Assembly (NCBI GenBank): GCA_037013685.1 | Contig: CM072919.1 | Span: 1,117,616-1,181,615, forward strand | Direction: 5' to 3' | Length of the DNA stretch: 64,000 bases | Origin: Acridotheres tristis | Lineage: Eukaryota; Chordata; Aves; Passeriformes; Sturnidae | In this document: positions 32,596-44,195 of the stretch, in pieces | How positions within the stretch are numbered: the stretch's first letter is position 1 | Layout: every line of letters starts with the position of its first letter | Program-made: the position numbers and the translations under genes | Notes under the pieces: model-generated | Databases searched by the model: none | The model's input: only the letters and a program-made list of their open reading frames with translations | Told to the model about the DNA's origin: nothing

Positions 32596-34072
32596 CAGTA
32601 CTCATGGCAGCATTAGCTGCCCATGCAGAAATGCAGAAATGTGATTTCCCCTTGGCCTGCTCTGGGTTAAGGGAGAACTCAGAGCCAGCAGGAAAGGTGG
32701 GAAGAGGGTCCAGGTCCTCTGCTGGAGCTTTCCTTGGTTTCCCACTCAGTGGTTTCCTGAAGTTCTGGAGTGGCTGCACCGTGGATGGAGCTGCCCTGGG
32801 AGTTCCATCCTGCTTTCAGTTTCTCCAGAAGTTTCCTCACAAAGTGAAGCCCCTGCCCAGGCCTGCCAAGCCCAACTTCCTTCAGGAGCCAGCAGGGATG
32901 TGAGGAGACACCTCAGGGAACGTCGTGCTCTGCCAGGTGACTTCTGTGTCCGTGGTGTCCCCGGGTGCTGCTCCAGTGGTTCAGGGGGGTCTGAAGTCAC
33001 CCCTCACATGGACCCTCCTCCCCTTGTGCTTCTGTGCCTCCCCCAGGCAAGGCCAGGCTTGACTTTGGCCACCAACCAGCGAAATCCCTGTGGCTGTGCC
33101 TGGGGTTGGGATCTCTGTGATGAATTCCTCATTTTCAGCAAATATTGCTGTTCCCACAGCCAATGGCCCCCCAGTAGTGGGGATCCTCGCCCATAAATTC
33201 TCCATTGATTCACCACGAGAAGGAAAGGGCCACAAATATTATTCCCAATGAATAATTCAGGCAGCTCTAAGCCCTGCCTGGTGCGTTCATTACCCTCCAC
33301 GAGGACCTGGGGGATACAGCTTGAAAGGCCCTATAAAAGGAAACTGGGGAAGATTTATTTTTAAGGGTGGGCAAATCCCGATAACCCACGGTGGGAGGGG
33401 TCGTGCCTGGTGCTGCTGTGGGGCCGCTCAGCCCTCGCTCCGTCCTCCCCCTCGCTGGGGCTTTGTTAAAAAAGGAAAGCACTTACAGGGCTCAGGCCAC
33501 TCTCCTTTCTTCCCCGCCGAAGCTTTCAGGATGAAAGCACTCTAAAGTGCTGGAGCTGAGCAGGGAATAATGCCCCTCCTTCAGCCCTGGGCCTGCCTGC
33601 CAGGTGGCAGCAGGGTCACCGCAGGAGCCAGGAGAGAATTCTCACTCCGGGGCTGGGCTGTGGTGCCTTAGGGAGCCCACGGGGTGCTGTGACCCACCCG
33701 GTGCCACCAGGAATTGGGAACCAAGACAGGGAACACGGACAGGCACGAGCAGCTCCTGCCCACCCTGTCTTGGGGCATCAGGGGGACGGGAGTGCTGCAG
33801 TGCTGCCCCAAACCCCTCCCAAGGGAAGCCACCACAGCTGGAAGGTGGATTTTTGGAAGGGCCTGACTGAAGCTGCACGGAAAGAGAGGCACTTTTCTTG
33901 GAAAATTGCCTTTTATCTTGCAGGAAAGGTACAAGCATTTTGTTTTTTTTATTTTAAGAACAGTAAACACAAAGAGAGGATCAAGGTTTTGATGTGAGTC
34001 CTATGCTGCTGAGGTTTGGAGTCAGGTGTTGGCTCTGCCCCAGAGTCACTGGTCCCTGGCTCTGCAGGTCAG
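32596..34072. other. Intergenic sequence with a small AT-rich island
   Basis: At 33225-33370 the blocks CACAAATATTATTCCC, ATGAATAATTCAGG and GAAGATTTATTTTTAAGG plus a CTATAAAAGG TATA-like box suggest a candidate element. Otherwise unique GC-rich sequence without a recognisable gene. Confidence 0.4.
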
Positions 34073-34340
34073 CACAGAATCACAGAGTGCTTTGGGGTGG
34101 AAGGGACATTAAATTTTATCCAGTGCTACCCCTGCCATGGCAGGGACACCTTCCACTGTCCCAGGCTGCTCCAATCCCAATGTCCAACCTGGCCTGGGAC
34201 ACTGCCAGGGATCCAGGGGCAGCCACAGCTGCTCTGGGCACCCTGTGCCAGGGCCTGCCCACCCTCTCAGGGTAGAATTTCTCCCCAATATTCCATCCAT
34301 CCCTACTTTCTTTCAGTTTAAATCCATTGCCTGTCCATGC
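34073..34340 (-). mobile_element. CR1 LINE 3' fragment, young subfamily
   Basis: Begins CACAGAATCACAGAGTGC at the left, then GGGGTGGAAGGGACATTAAA and the shared CCACTGTCCCAGGCTGCTCC to GGATCCAGGGGCAGCCACAG core. It diverges near CAGTTTAAATCCATTGCC. Confidence 0.92.
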
Positions 34341-35094
34341 TGCTGAGCTCCTTGGAGCAGGTGCTGTCCCTGGGCACTACCCCCAGTCAGGAAGCTCCTG
34401 TAACCAATCACATCTTCTGACTCCACACTTCCCTGCTCACCCAAAAAGCAGCTGCATTTCACCAGGGCTGTGCCCATGAACCTCCTGGGCTTGGAGACTT
34501 TCACTTCCCTGGCTGGCACTTCCCACTGCCCCCTCTCTGTTATCCCTGCCAATAAAAGCTGCTCTGAGGCTGATCCCTGGATCGATGGTGGCAGAATCCA
34601 TCTCCCAGCCCCTGAGCAGGACCAGTGTGAGGTGGCCGTGGCAGCAGGGTGGGGACATCTGTCCTTGAGAGCTCCATCCATCCTGGCTGTGGGACAGTGG
34701 CCAGCAGAGGGGACAAATGGCTCTCTGAGGGTGCAGATTCTTCCCTGGTGGCCTCAGCTCTGGAGACTGGCCTGGATTTAAACCTTCCCTTTGGGCAGCT
34801 GAAGACTTGGCTGGGGAAGCTGCTGCTGGCCTGGACTGGCAGACACTCCCTCCACAATCTCCAGTGATTCCAGGGACAAGTGGCACCCGAAACTTGTGGG
34901 GTTTCAGTGCTGAGATCCTGGGCAGGAGGAGGACTCTGCTGCCTTCCCCCATGTCCAACCAGTGCCTCTGATGTTTTTCTCTAAGGCAGGAAATATCTTT
35001 GGCCCCTCGTGTGTCAAAGCCAAGGGGAGATTCCCCCTCATTCCCAGGCTCAGCATGGTGAAGGTCACCAGGAGCATCCCAAGGGACCTTTGTG
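34341..35094. other. Unique intergenic sequence
   Basis: CCCTGCCAATAAAAGCTGCTC near 34545 resembles the polyadenylation region of an LTR, but no boundaries or TATA box could be placed. No gene recognised. Confidence 0.4.
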
Positions 35095-35600
35095 GAATCA
35101 CAGAACAAGAGAATCACCGAGGTTGGAAATTCTTCCAAAATCAGCCTTTGACCTCCCTGCCCACTGAGCTGTATGGCAAAGTGCCACATTTCCTCTGCAT
35201 TCTGAACACTCCCAGGGATGGTGACTCCACTCACTGCCCTGGGCAGCTGTGCCAATGTTTGACCACATTTTCAGTGAGGAAATTTTCCCAATATCCAATC
35301 TAAGCCTCCCCTGGCCCAGCCTGAGGCCGTTCCCTCTCCTCCTGTCCCTGTTCCCTGGAGCACAGCCCGACCCCCCCGGCTGTCCCCTCCTGTCAGGGAG
35401 TTGTGCAGAGCCACAAGGGCCCCCCTGAGCCTCCTTTTCTCCAGCCTGAGCCTCCCCAGCTCCCTCAGCCACTCCTGGGGCTCCAGACCCTTCTCAGGTC
35501 TGTTCTTGTCTCTGGACATGCTCCAGCCCCTCAGTGTCTCTTGCAGTGAAAGGCTCAGAACTGGACACAGGATTCAAGGTGAGGTCTCAGCAGTGCCAAG
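35095..35600 (-). mobile_element. CR1 LINE 3' region, about 500 bases
   Basis: Reads leftward from the terminus (TCACAGAACAAGAGAATCAC). It passes GTTTGACCACATTTTCAGTG, CCCAATATCCAATCTAAGCC, TTGTGCAGAGCCACAAGGGC and GAGCCTCCTTTTCTCCAGCC to TCAGAACTGGACACAGGATT. A longer, older subfamily copy and the reverse complement relative of 43295-43770. Confidence 0.95.
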
Positions 35601-36239
35601 ATTTTGTCCCTCTCTCTCTCGTGCCATGATTTCCATTCAAGGCAGGGCACTCTCAGCAGGAAGATGCCCAGTGGCAACTGAGAGTGCAGGTGATGGAGCA
35701 CCCATCTCTGTTGGTGGATAACTGGTGGTGATTAATTACCCTGGCTATTAAGAGCCTCTCCCTGGCTCCCAGCTCGTATTCCAGCAGCATCAGAGTCTCA
35801 TTAGGTCTCTATCCCAGAGCTCCCATGCTGGTATTTGAACAAATCCACCTTTTTTAACCTCCTCATGTCCCTGTGAAACAGCCTCAGACCAGCGGTGTGG
35901 GCATCAGCCTTGGCCAAAAGATGTTCCAGTGGTGTCAGCCCCATCCCAGGCAGAAGAGGAGGGAGCTGGAGGCTCCAGGGATCTGCTGGGACAGGCACAA
36001 GAGTGGAGTGGCTCCTTGTAAACGTGCATAAGTGGGGCTTTGCTGTGGCCAGGAGGCTCAGCAGGGCACAGGGACACCAATCCCTCCCCTAAAATCCGGC
36101 TGTTGGTGCCAAAGCTGTGCCCCCAGTGGAACCTGGGCTTGCCTGCTCCCAAATGCAGACACTGGGATCCATGGGATGCTCCTCAGGCCCAGCCTCCACC
36201 CCTGCCTCCCCCAAACAGCACCGCACGGACAGGCCCATC
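35601..36239. other. Unique intergenic sequence
   Basis: GATTAATTACCCTGGC near 35730 is a minor AT-rich patch. No gene or repeat recognised. Confidence 0.5.
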
Positions 36240-36430
36240 AAGTGAAAGGTGGAAAAAGGTAATTAATCTACAGAGAAAAAAGTGTTAATACCTCTAAGAC
36301 ACCGGGGACACTGGCTGTCAGCTTCCACCAATTAGTCACCTAAAACCCTGCCTGTATGATCTCTGTGGTACAGCTGAGTTGATTACTCTAATTAATTTTG
36401 CATTGATCTGCATGGATCTGCAGCACCAGG
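36240..36430. promoter_or_regulatory. Candidate conserved noncoding element
   Basis: AAAGGTAATTAATCTACAG, AAGTGTTAATACCTC, CCAATTAGTCACC and GATTACTCTAATTAATTTTG followed by CATTGATCTGCATGG form a homeodomain-rich island. Confidence 0.42.
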
Positions 36431-37485
36431 GCCTATCACGGCCGGAGCAGGAGATGGATGCTGAGCCCTGCTGGAGGGTGGAGGAGGGAGCACATCCCAC
36501 CCCCGTTCCCGCAGCCTCCTCCCGGTCCCTCCCTGTCCCGAGGCTCCCGCAGACACAGGTGACACAGCTGTCCCCAAAGCAGGGCCAGGGGAAGTGGCAG
36601 GGACCCGTTTGGGGTGGCTCCTGTCCCACCCTCTGTGCACATTCCTTCATCCCTTGCTGTTCTCCCCATCTCCCAGGTTGTACCTTGGGTTTTTTTTTGA
36701 GCCCCTTTTGCCATCTCATAGCCAGCAAATACTGTGGGGCACCCATGACAGCCCGGGGGCTGCTGCTTTCAAAGAATCATGGAATGGTTTGGTTTGGAAG
36801 GGACTTTAGAGATCTCCCTTTGCCTTGCCAAGGAGAATCCCACTCCTGCTGATTTCCCCTTTGTATCATGCCTAAATGCTGAGTCTAATCCACCTCAGGC
36901 AGGCTCAGCCTCTCCTATTTGGGAACTCTGTGTTTACTCTCAGGAATGATTTGTGACAGTGGAAAGCCAAACATTTGGTGTTTTCTAATGTTATTATTTT
37001 CCCTCACACATTTTTCCCTCCTTGCTTGGCTGAAATTTGACCTAAATTTACCAATCTGCTCTGAGCATCCTCCAAACCCAAACTCCAGGTGGCACTGGCA
37101 GAACCTGTGTGGATCAGGATCCATCCCCATCCTCCTATTTAGGGATTAATTTCTCCCCTCTCCAGCCATCTCGTGAAGCCTGTCAGCAGGAGGGATCCCT
37201 GGCTGCCCTGGGGAGGTTCCATGGCTCTTTTTCCCACCTCCCAGCACTTTGTGCATCCCATGCTCCAGCTGGGACCACCCTCTATCTCCCATGGGCTGCA
37301 CATCCCCAGTGTGCTTTGCTGGAGGAGCATCTGGGAGCCAGGACAAGCTGTCGTGTCCCTGATGAGCCTTGTCCCAGCACCTCCTGCTGCCTCCCATGGA
37401 TTCTGGATTCTGTGGATGGATTCTCTGGATTTTGCCAGTGTTTTCAGGAATGTCACCACTCCTCAGCTCTTTGACCTGTTCTGAG
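36431..37485. other. Intergenic sequence
   Basis: It contains a short CR1 terminus listed separately and an AT-rich patch at 36960-37060. No gene recognised. Confidence 0.45.
36772..36830 (-). mobile_element. CR1 LINE 3' terminal fragment
   Basis: AAGAATCATGGAATGGTTTG and GTTTGGAAGGGACTTTAGAG are the complement of the CR1 terminus; only about 60 bases survive. Confidence 0.8.
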
Positions 37486-37489
37486 CACT

Positions 37490-38000
37490 TGTATTTGTTT
37501 CGTCTTAGGGGAAATTTGGGAGAAAATTTTTGAATGGGGTTTTTTAGGAAACAGATTTAAGCAGTCCCTGCCCCAACTGGTTCGGGAAAATATTTTCTCA
37601 GAGAGAAGTGGAAAAAAAACCTCTTTATTTAACAGGCAAAGCACTTCCCAGCACAAAAATGAACAATATTAAGCAACAAAACTTCTTGTTGCTTTGAAGA
37701 GATGACAAATTGGGAAGAGTCCCTTCCGTGGGTTGCAGCCCAGCTCACTCAGTCTGTTCTCAATCCCTCTGGGGCTGGGAAATGTCACAGCCCAGGCCAG
37801 GCCTGGTGGGCACAGGTGTGAGCTCCCGGTGCTCCTCTGAGTTTTCAGTCCAGAGCAGGTTCGAATAATTTCAAGAAAAAGGAAAAACAACAAAACCAAA
37901 AGAACCACAGTCCAGGGAGCTTCTCTGCCTCAGTTAGCCAGAAACTAACCAAGAGCAAAGCAGAGCTCTCTCCTGCTGCCCACTGCAGACAGCCCAGGCT
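37490..38000 (-). mobile_element. Probable LTR on the minus strand
   Basis: The minus strand reads GTTAAATAAAGAGG (signal at plus 37624-37629). This is followed downstream by TTTCCACTTCTCTCTGAG, AAAATATTTTCCCGAACCAG and TTGGGGCAGGGACTGC, a U5-like layout I associate with avian ERVL-type LTRs. Exact ends and target duplication were not resolved, so coordinates are approximate. Confidence 0.5.
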
Positions 38001-38539
38001 GTGTGAAGGATGTGGGGGAGCCAGTGCAGTCCCTGATAACAAATTCTGCACCTCTGCTCTCCCCCTTCACTCCTGGAACCAGCCTTAAAGCTGAACTCAA
38101 TATTCAACACCAACAGAACAGACAATTTGGGATGCAAGCATCATAAAGTCACCCCCAAGACAACACTTCAGGAGCCTGCACCATATCCCCACCAGCTGTG
38201 GTTTGGTACACACACATCTGCTGCTCTGCCTCATCCCAGAGCCAGGAGCTGCCATGAAATCCTGGAGTGAGCCCATCCTGGCACTGAGACTTTGCAGAAT
38301 GCCCCAGCAGCTCCCCGAGCCTGCTGCTCCCACTGCTCATCCCGAGCATCTCCCTGGCTGCTCCTTAAAGGTTTGGCTCTGAGGAGAGTTTTAACCAGTG
38401 CCACTTGCAACTCTGCATTTATCCATCTTGGAAAAGGAAAATTGAGGCACAGAGGGATTTAAACAACACGAAGATGGAATGAGGCAAGCGAGCAGGGAAT
38501 CCTCCTTGCATAGTCCTAACAGGCAAAGGGCTGGCCTTC
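38001..38539. other. Unique intergenic sequence
   Basis: No gene recognised. Part of this stretch could be the U3 of the LTR to the left. Confidence 0.4.
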
Positions 38540-38925
38540 ATCAGCATAATTTCCTGGGATTAATATTAAAAATGTTTCTAATGGCTCCCACTTGTTTATT
38601 AAATACCCAGCGTGGAGATAAGTTATCAACCCTGGCTAGAATCGCTATTAATCAAATATTCAAATCTGTGCTGCAGTTGGCCACAATGGGACACACACAT
38701 AATTCTCCAGCTCTGGTAATAATTAATCTTTTTCCCCCCTTTTCTTCCCTTCTACTTTGGACTCCTGCAAATATCTTTTGGTGTTAAGAGGTCCCCAGAG
38801 AGACCTGCCTCTAAATGAGGTGTAAAAATCTAAGCCGCACAAAAAATAGCATGAGGCTGGGATCGATATTCTCTTCACAGCTACATCGATTAACAACAAT
38901 ATTCTTCATTTATTAATTATGAAGG
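38540..38925. promoter_or_regulatory. Strong candidate conserved noncoding element
   Basis: Two AT-rich cores. The left one has GGATTAATATTAAAAATG, AGATAAGTTATCAACC (paired GATA-type cores), ATCGCTATTAATCAAATATT and TCTGGTAATAATTAATC. The right one has TGGGATCGATATTCTC (ATCGATA 38862-38868), CTACATCGATTAACAACAAT and TTTATTAATTATGAAGG. CpGs persist inside the AT-rich cores. Confidence 0.48.
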
Positions 38926-39236
38926 GGAATTTTCCATCCTTGCATCTCTTTCTGTGTTTGTTGCTTGGGTGGGTTTGTGAGGCCTTAGAGGACTCTCCCC
39001 GAGAATCCTCTGGGTGCTGGCCAGGCCAAGGAGGAGCTGCCAGGGAAAGTGAGGCTGGATGGAGCTGGGTAGGAGCAGGGGACAGGGAACAGAGTTGTCT
39101 GCCTGGGAGCTCTGAGAAGATGGAGGCAGCCCTGCTTGGTGGGCTGAGACCTTGTGAAATGAGCTGATGTGGTGGAGAGTGGGTGGAGCTGGGGATGGAT
39201 GGAGCTGGATGGAGCTGAAGGATTGATGGAGCTCAG

Positions 39237-39534
39237 GGATGGATGGATGGATGGATGGATGGATGGATGGATGGGTGGATGGATGATGGATGGATGGATG
39301 GATGGATGGATGGATGGATGGATGGATGGATGGATGGATGGATGGATGGATGGATGGGTGGATGGATGGATGGATGATGGATGGATGGATGGATGGATGG
39401 ATGATGGATGGATGGATGGATGGATGGATGGATGATGGATGGATGGATGGATGGATGGATGATGGATGGATGGATGGATGGATGGATGGATGGATGCATG
39501 GATGGATGCATGGATGGATGGATGGATGGATGGA
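39237..39534. repeat. (GGAT)n array, inverted relative to 6-7 kb
   Basis: About 300 bases of GGAT tetranucleotide repeat with 3-base slips (GGATGATGG), GGGT variants and two ATGCATGG units near its right end. It has the same unit and slip type as the 5989-7018 array but on the opposite strand, and further dispersed GGATGGA units continue to about 39610. Frames read MDGW (plus) and HPSI (minus); neither is a gene. Confidence 0.97.
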
Positions 39535-39610
39535 GCTGAGGGATGGATGAAGTTTAGGAATGGATGAAAGTCAGGGGTAGATGGAGGTCAGGGATGGATG
39601 GAGCTGAGGG

Positions 39611-40489
39611 ATGACGAGTGGTTCAGCAGATGAAAACAGAAGAGGAGGTTGAGGAAAGGCTCCAGAGCAGCTCTTACACTTGGGGAGCATTCCCAGCTCT
39701 AATTTGCCCAAATCCCAGTGGCTGTCCCAGCTCCAGTCCCGAGATGTTGCCCAGTGAGTGTCTGATTCCCTCCCACCTCTCCCTGAGTGCTCTGCTCCAG
39801 TTCCAGCCAAGCTTCCAGTTCCTGCAAGGTCTCTGCTGGGCTGCAGAAAACGTGCAGCTTCCTCAGCTAAGCTCAGCCCTTGCCTGTGCTTTCCTTGGGA
39901 TCTGTGAGCTCCCTGGCTTGGCAGAGGAAGCTCCCAGCAGGACAATCCCCCTGGCAGCTCCCATGGGAAATGCCACTCTCTAGCAGAGGACTCTTCCAGG
40001 GACAGTGCAGAGCCAGCCCAGCCTCTCCAGGTGGCTCCTGGGTCAGGTTTTGGGGCCAGGGAGATGGAAATGGCAGGGAAAGGGGTCAGCAGAGAGCAGG
40101 GAACACGAGAGATGGGAACAGGGTGAGAAACCTCGGGGGCTGAGCCCGTTCTATCACGCACCTTTTTTTCTCAGGGTGCTTTTAGCACCCAGCAGCTCTG
40201 CCTGGGAGGTGTCACATCTTACTCTGGGTTTTGGAGCTGCTCCTTCCCAAAGCCCTCCTGTGAGCAGAGATGGAGTTTGTGTCCTCACCTCAGCCCGGAT
40301 GTCAGCACGTCCCAATGAAATCCTTCCTCCTAAATATAAAGAGGACCAGCTCAAGGGGTGCAAACAGGAATTGCACTTGTGGAGCACTGTGCACCATCTC
40401 TGGGTCCTGCCCAGAGGGGAGGGAGCAGCAGGCCCCACTGCTCACTCCTGGCAGGGGCACTCAGGCACACCTTGTGCTTCAAAGTGTGT
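39611..40489. other. Unique intergenic sequence
   Basis: A plus frame at 39618-39983 (about 121 codons) begins with a Lys/Glu-rich segment, but a minus frame (39571-40161) covers the same bases. No family recognised. Confidence 0.45.
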
Positions 40490-40585
40490 AATCGTTATTT
40501 AAAGTGAAAATCACCACCGAGCTCTATTAGACTTTAAAATAAAAATTAGAGGTTTTTAGAATAGATTTTCCCTAACGAGGAGTGT
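40490..40585. promoter_or_regulatory. AT-rich candidate noncoding element
   Basis: GTGTAATCGTTATTTAAAGTG, CTCTATTAGACTTTAAAATAA and AATTAGAGGTTTTTAG form a short island with retained CpG. Confidence 0.3.
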
Positions 40586-41139
40586 GACGGATGGGCCCGT
40601 TGGACAGTGTGTGAGCCAAGTGCTGCAGAGTGCAATGAAATGGCATCAGTGGCATCCCCCGGCCTCCACACTGCTCTCCTCCCCCCAAAATCCAGCCTGG
40701 CACCGTCCTGCCAGAGTGGCACTGGGACAGGGGCCAGGACACGTCCTTCCCTCCAGGTTAAAGTGAGCACAGACATTTCCTTCCTCTCCGGAGACAGACA
40801 TTTCCTTTCCTCCTAAATCAAAGACAGCATCTGAGAGGCCAATGGTCCATCCCTTTCCCCCTAAATGCATTTGCAGCCTGGATGGTTTCCCATTCCCTTC
40901 AACTTTCACTCTGAAACGTCCTCGGTTTTGGAGCAGAATTCAGCTTAGATGGCAAATTTCTATCACAAATTTAACAGGTTTAAAATGTGCTTTTTTTTCC
41001 CCCCCTAGGTGACCAAAACCTGAACCCCTGAGCTGTGTGAGAGTGATAATGGTCAAACCTGGGGGTGTGGGACAAGGTTTTGTGTTTGGTTCCTGCTGCT
41101 TTTCTGGCTCAAAGCTCATTTTGCAGATCAACATGTGGA

Positions 41140-41290
41140 GCTCTCATATCTGTTCCAAAGCCGAAGCGTTTTCACGGGGAACATGGAAATGAGGTCTCTG
41201 CAATTCCAACCAAATACAATTGACGTTTTCCCAGCTTCATTAAATGTGCTATTTTTACCTCACAAGGTGTAATGTCCCTCCGTGCTCGGT
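41140..41290. promoter_or_regulatory. Candidate noncoding element
   Basis: GCCGAAGCGTTTTCACGGGG, CCAAATACAATTGACG, CTTCATTAAATGTGC and TTTTTACCTCACAAGG combine CpG retention and AT-rich cores. The 40586-41139 stretch to the left holds nothing recognised apart from GC-rich unique DNA. Confidence 0.32.
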
Positions 41291-41696
41291 AGCAAAGGGG
41301 CTGGGACAGGTTTAAAGCAGCAGCTCTTCACATGAACTTCTGTTCAATTTCTGTGTTATCTTTCCCAGCACCTTATCAGCCTCTCTGGGCTATCTGCCTT
41401 CCCCATCCCTCCCCTCGTGGCTGTCAGCGAGCTGGGGGATGCTAAATGTGAAAATCCTTTTCCATCAAAACCTCAGCAGGGCGATGCCGAGCGGGCACAG
41501 CCCGAGCCAGGAGCATCCCGAGGGCTTTTCCTGGGAGCTGCAGCCCAGGAACTCAGCCAGGGCTCCAGAGGTGCCTTCCAGAGGCCTCTCCTGCCATGCC
41601 ACGGAGCATGGGGTGTGTCTGTGATCATCCTGCATTTTCCACCCAAGCACTGCTGGCAAGTTTGAGGGTTCCCTCCTCCCCACGCTGCCTTCAGTT

Positions 41697-42228
41697 CAGC
41701 CCAGGATGGTTTGGGGCACAATGAACCTTGAAGCCCCTGCAGTGCCACCCCTGCCATGGCCAGGGACACCTTCCACTGTCCCAGGCTGCTCCAGCCTGGC
41801 CTGGGACACTGCCAGGGATCCAGGGGCAGCCACAGCTGCTCTGGGCACCCTGTGCCAGCCCTGCCCACCCTCCCAGGGAACAATTCCTTCCCAATATCCC
41901 ATCCAGCCCTGCCCTCTGGCAGTGGAAGCCATTCCCTGTGTCCTGTCCCTCCATCCCTTGTCCCCAGTCCCTCTCCAGCTCTCCTGGAGCCCCTTTAGGC
42001 CCTGCAAGGGGCTCTCAGCTCTCCCTGGATCCTTCTCCTGTCCAGGTGAGCACCCCCAGCTCTCCCAGCCTGTCCCCAGAGCAGAGGGGCTCCAGCCCTT
42101 GGAGCATCTCCGTGGTTCCTCTGGCCTGGCTCCAGCAGCTCCACGTCCTCCTGCTGCTGTTCCCCAGGGCTGGGGCAGCTCTGCAGGTGGGGTCTCACCT
42201 GAGTGGGGCAGAGGGGCAGAATCTCTTT
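41697..42228 (-). mobile_element. CR1 LINE 3' region, young subfamily
   Basis: Near-identical to 28307-28925 over most of its length. It differs by a short deletion between GGCTGCTCCA and GCCTGGCCTGG and by a rearranged terminus (CCAGGATGGTTTGGGGC) at the left. Confidence 0.94.
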
Positions 42229-43294
42229 TCTCACGCTCTGGGTAAGGAAAGCCTGAGGTGCTGTTCTGTTCTTTTCAGCATCACAGTGACCCCAGCCTCT
42301 CCATCTCCATCCCTGGGAATGTCACAGCTTGGATGCTCCTGTCCAAGAGTGCTGAACCCCATGAACAAGGTTGTCCCCAAGACTCTGCCATGAGCCCATG
42401 GTGAAGAAACGTCCCTGGGAGCTGCTCGCTGTCCCCTCTCCCTCCAGCTGAAAGTGCCACCAGTGCCTCGAAGCTGCAAGGACTCTGTTCCTGCTGGGAG
42501 CAGGCTGGCTGTCCCCAGGAGGAATGTTCTGGAAGAGGGTGGCCCGGGCAGTACTGGGGTGCCAGGGGAGAAGATGCAGCCCGGGGCTCTGGCATGAGGG
42601 GAGCACTGAATCCGCAAAAATCACCGTACCTTGAAGAGTGCTCAATACACCTATTGATCAGTCCTCTCGCCTTGATCAGCTCGCTGGTGCTGCTGCCGCA
42701 GTGCTGCTTTCGGGGAGGGAGGGAGGGAGGGGGCAGGGAGCCCAGAGCGCCTGCGCCGGGGATGCTCCAACTTGCCAAGGCCAACTTGGCCTCGTCCTGC
42801 TGGGCTCAGGGCCTGCCCAGCCTTCTGAGGCAGGCAGGGTGAGCTCAGGCCTCGGGCCTGGGCTCAGGGGGTGTTTTCAATGCAGGACGCTGGAGGAGCA
42901 GTCCAAAAATCTCCTCTCTCCTGCCCGGCCACCTTCTTGCCAGAGCCTCCTCAGACACTCAAACGGAGTGTCCACCCAATGCCAAGAGCAGCAGCCAAGA
43001 GCCAAGGGAGGGAGAGGGAAATGTAGTCCTGTCCTGGCTGGGACCCCCCTGAGGGCACCCAGAGGAGTGTGGGGGACTCGATCCTGCTGGGTCCCTCTGT
43101 AGGAGAGTGGCTGTGTAGGAGCAGAGCTGGGGTTGGGGTGTCCCACGCTGTGCAAGGACCAGGGCATGGCCAAGGTGGCCAAGAAGGCCAATGGCACCTG
43201 GCTTGTACCAAAACCAGTGTGGCCAGCGGGGCCAGGGCGGGGATGGTCCCACTGTGCTGGCACTGCTGAGGACAAACCTCGAGCTCTGTGTCCA
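42229..43294. other. Unique intergenic sequence
   Basis: A TATTGAT site lies at 42652-42658 in CACCTATTGATCAGTCC, and a short (GGGA)n run at 42713-42737. No gene recognised. Confidence 0.45.
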
Positions 43295-43770
43295 TTACTG
43301 AGCCCTCACTGCAGGAGAGACATCGAGGGGCTGGAGCGTGTCCAGGGGAGGGAACGGAGCTGAGAAGGATCTGGAGCCCCAGGAGAGGCTGAGGGAGCTG
43401 GGGAGGCTCAGGCTGGAGAAAAGGAGGCTCAGGGGGGCCCTTGTGGCTCTGCACAACTCCCTGACAGGAGGGGACAGCCGGGGGGGGTCGGGCTCAGGGA
43501 ACAGGGACAGGAGGAGAGGGAACAGCTTCAAGATGCACCAGAGGAGGTCCAGGTTGAACATCAGGAGGAATTTCTTCTTGGAAAGGGTGGTCAGGCCTTG
43601 GAACTGTCCAGGGAGGTGGCGGCATCCTTATCCCTTGGCGGGGTCCAAGGGAGGCCTGGATGTGGCACTCAGTGCTCTGGGCTGGGGACAAGGTGGGGAT
43701 GGGGCACAGCTTAGACTCGATGATGTCAGAGGTCTTTTCCAAGCGAGGTGACTCTGTGTGACCAGAGGCA
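43295..43770 (+). mobile_element. CR1 LINE 3' region, about 475 bases
   Basis: Reads GAGGGGCTGGAGCGTGTCC, CTCAGGCTGGAGAAAAGGAG, TTGTGGCTCTGCACAACTCC, AACATCAGGAGGAATTTCTT and TTAGACTCGATGATGTCAG, GGTCTTTTCCAAGC. It is a plus-strand counterpart of the copy at 35095-35600, and its frame 43338-43751 is a shadow of the element. Confidence 0.95.
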
Positions 43771-44084
43771 CTGAGGAAGGTCTGGTGGGATGGAGCAGGG
43801 CAGGGACAGCCACAGCCTGGTTTGGGCTCACGTCACCCATGAGCAGGGTGGGTGTGAACACCAGGATGACTCTGGGTGTCCCCCCAGCCTGGACTGGCTG
43901 CCTGTGTCCTACAATGTCCCCATCCTCTAAACGCCCTCAGCAGCCTTGGGGACATCTGCCAGGGGCCTGCTCATGGGAGCAGCCCCGTTTCTGCTGAGGG
44001 GACTGGGAACACACACTGGGCTCAGGAGTGGAGGGAGGCAGGGAGCCAAAACCCCACCCCCAAAGGTCACAGAGTTAATTCCAG

Positions 44085-44195
44085 CTCGTGCCCCCCTCTC
44101 ACACATCACTGATTAATAATTGAAGAAAATGTATTTCTTTTTCAGCTTGGCATAAATCAAAAATAAACACAGCATCCATATTCTGCCCCAGGGAG
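44085..44195. promoter_or_regulatory. AT-rich candidate noncoding element
   Basis: ATCACTGATTAATAATTGAAG and GGCATAAATCAAAAATAAAC form a short AT-rich island. The GC-rich flanks contain no recognised gene. Confidence 0.3.

Noticed and set aside
42713..42737. (GGGA)n run as a separate array
   Set aside because: Only about five units; noted in the surrounding region instead.
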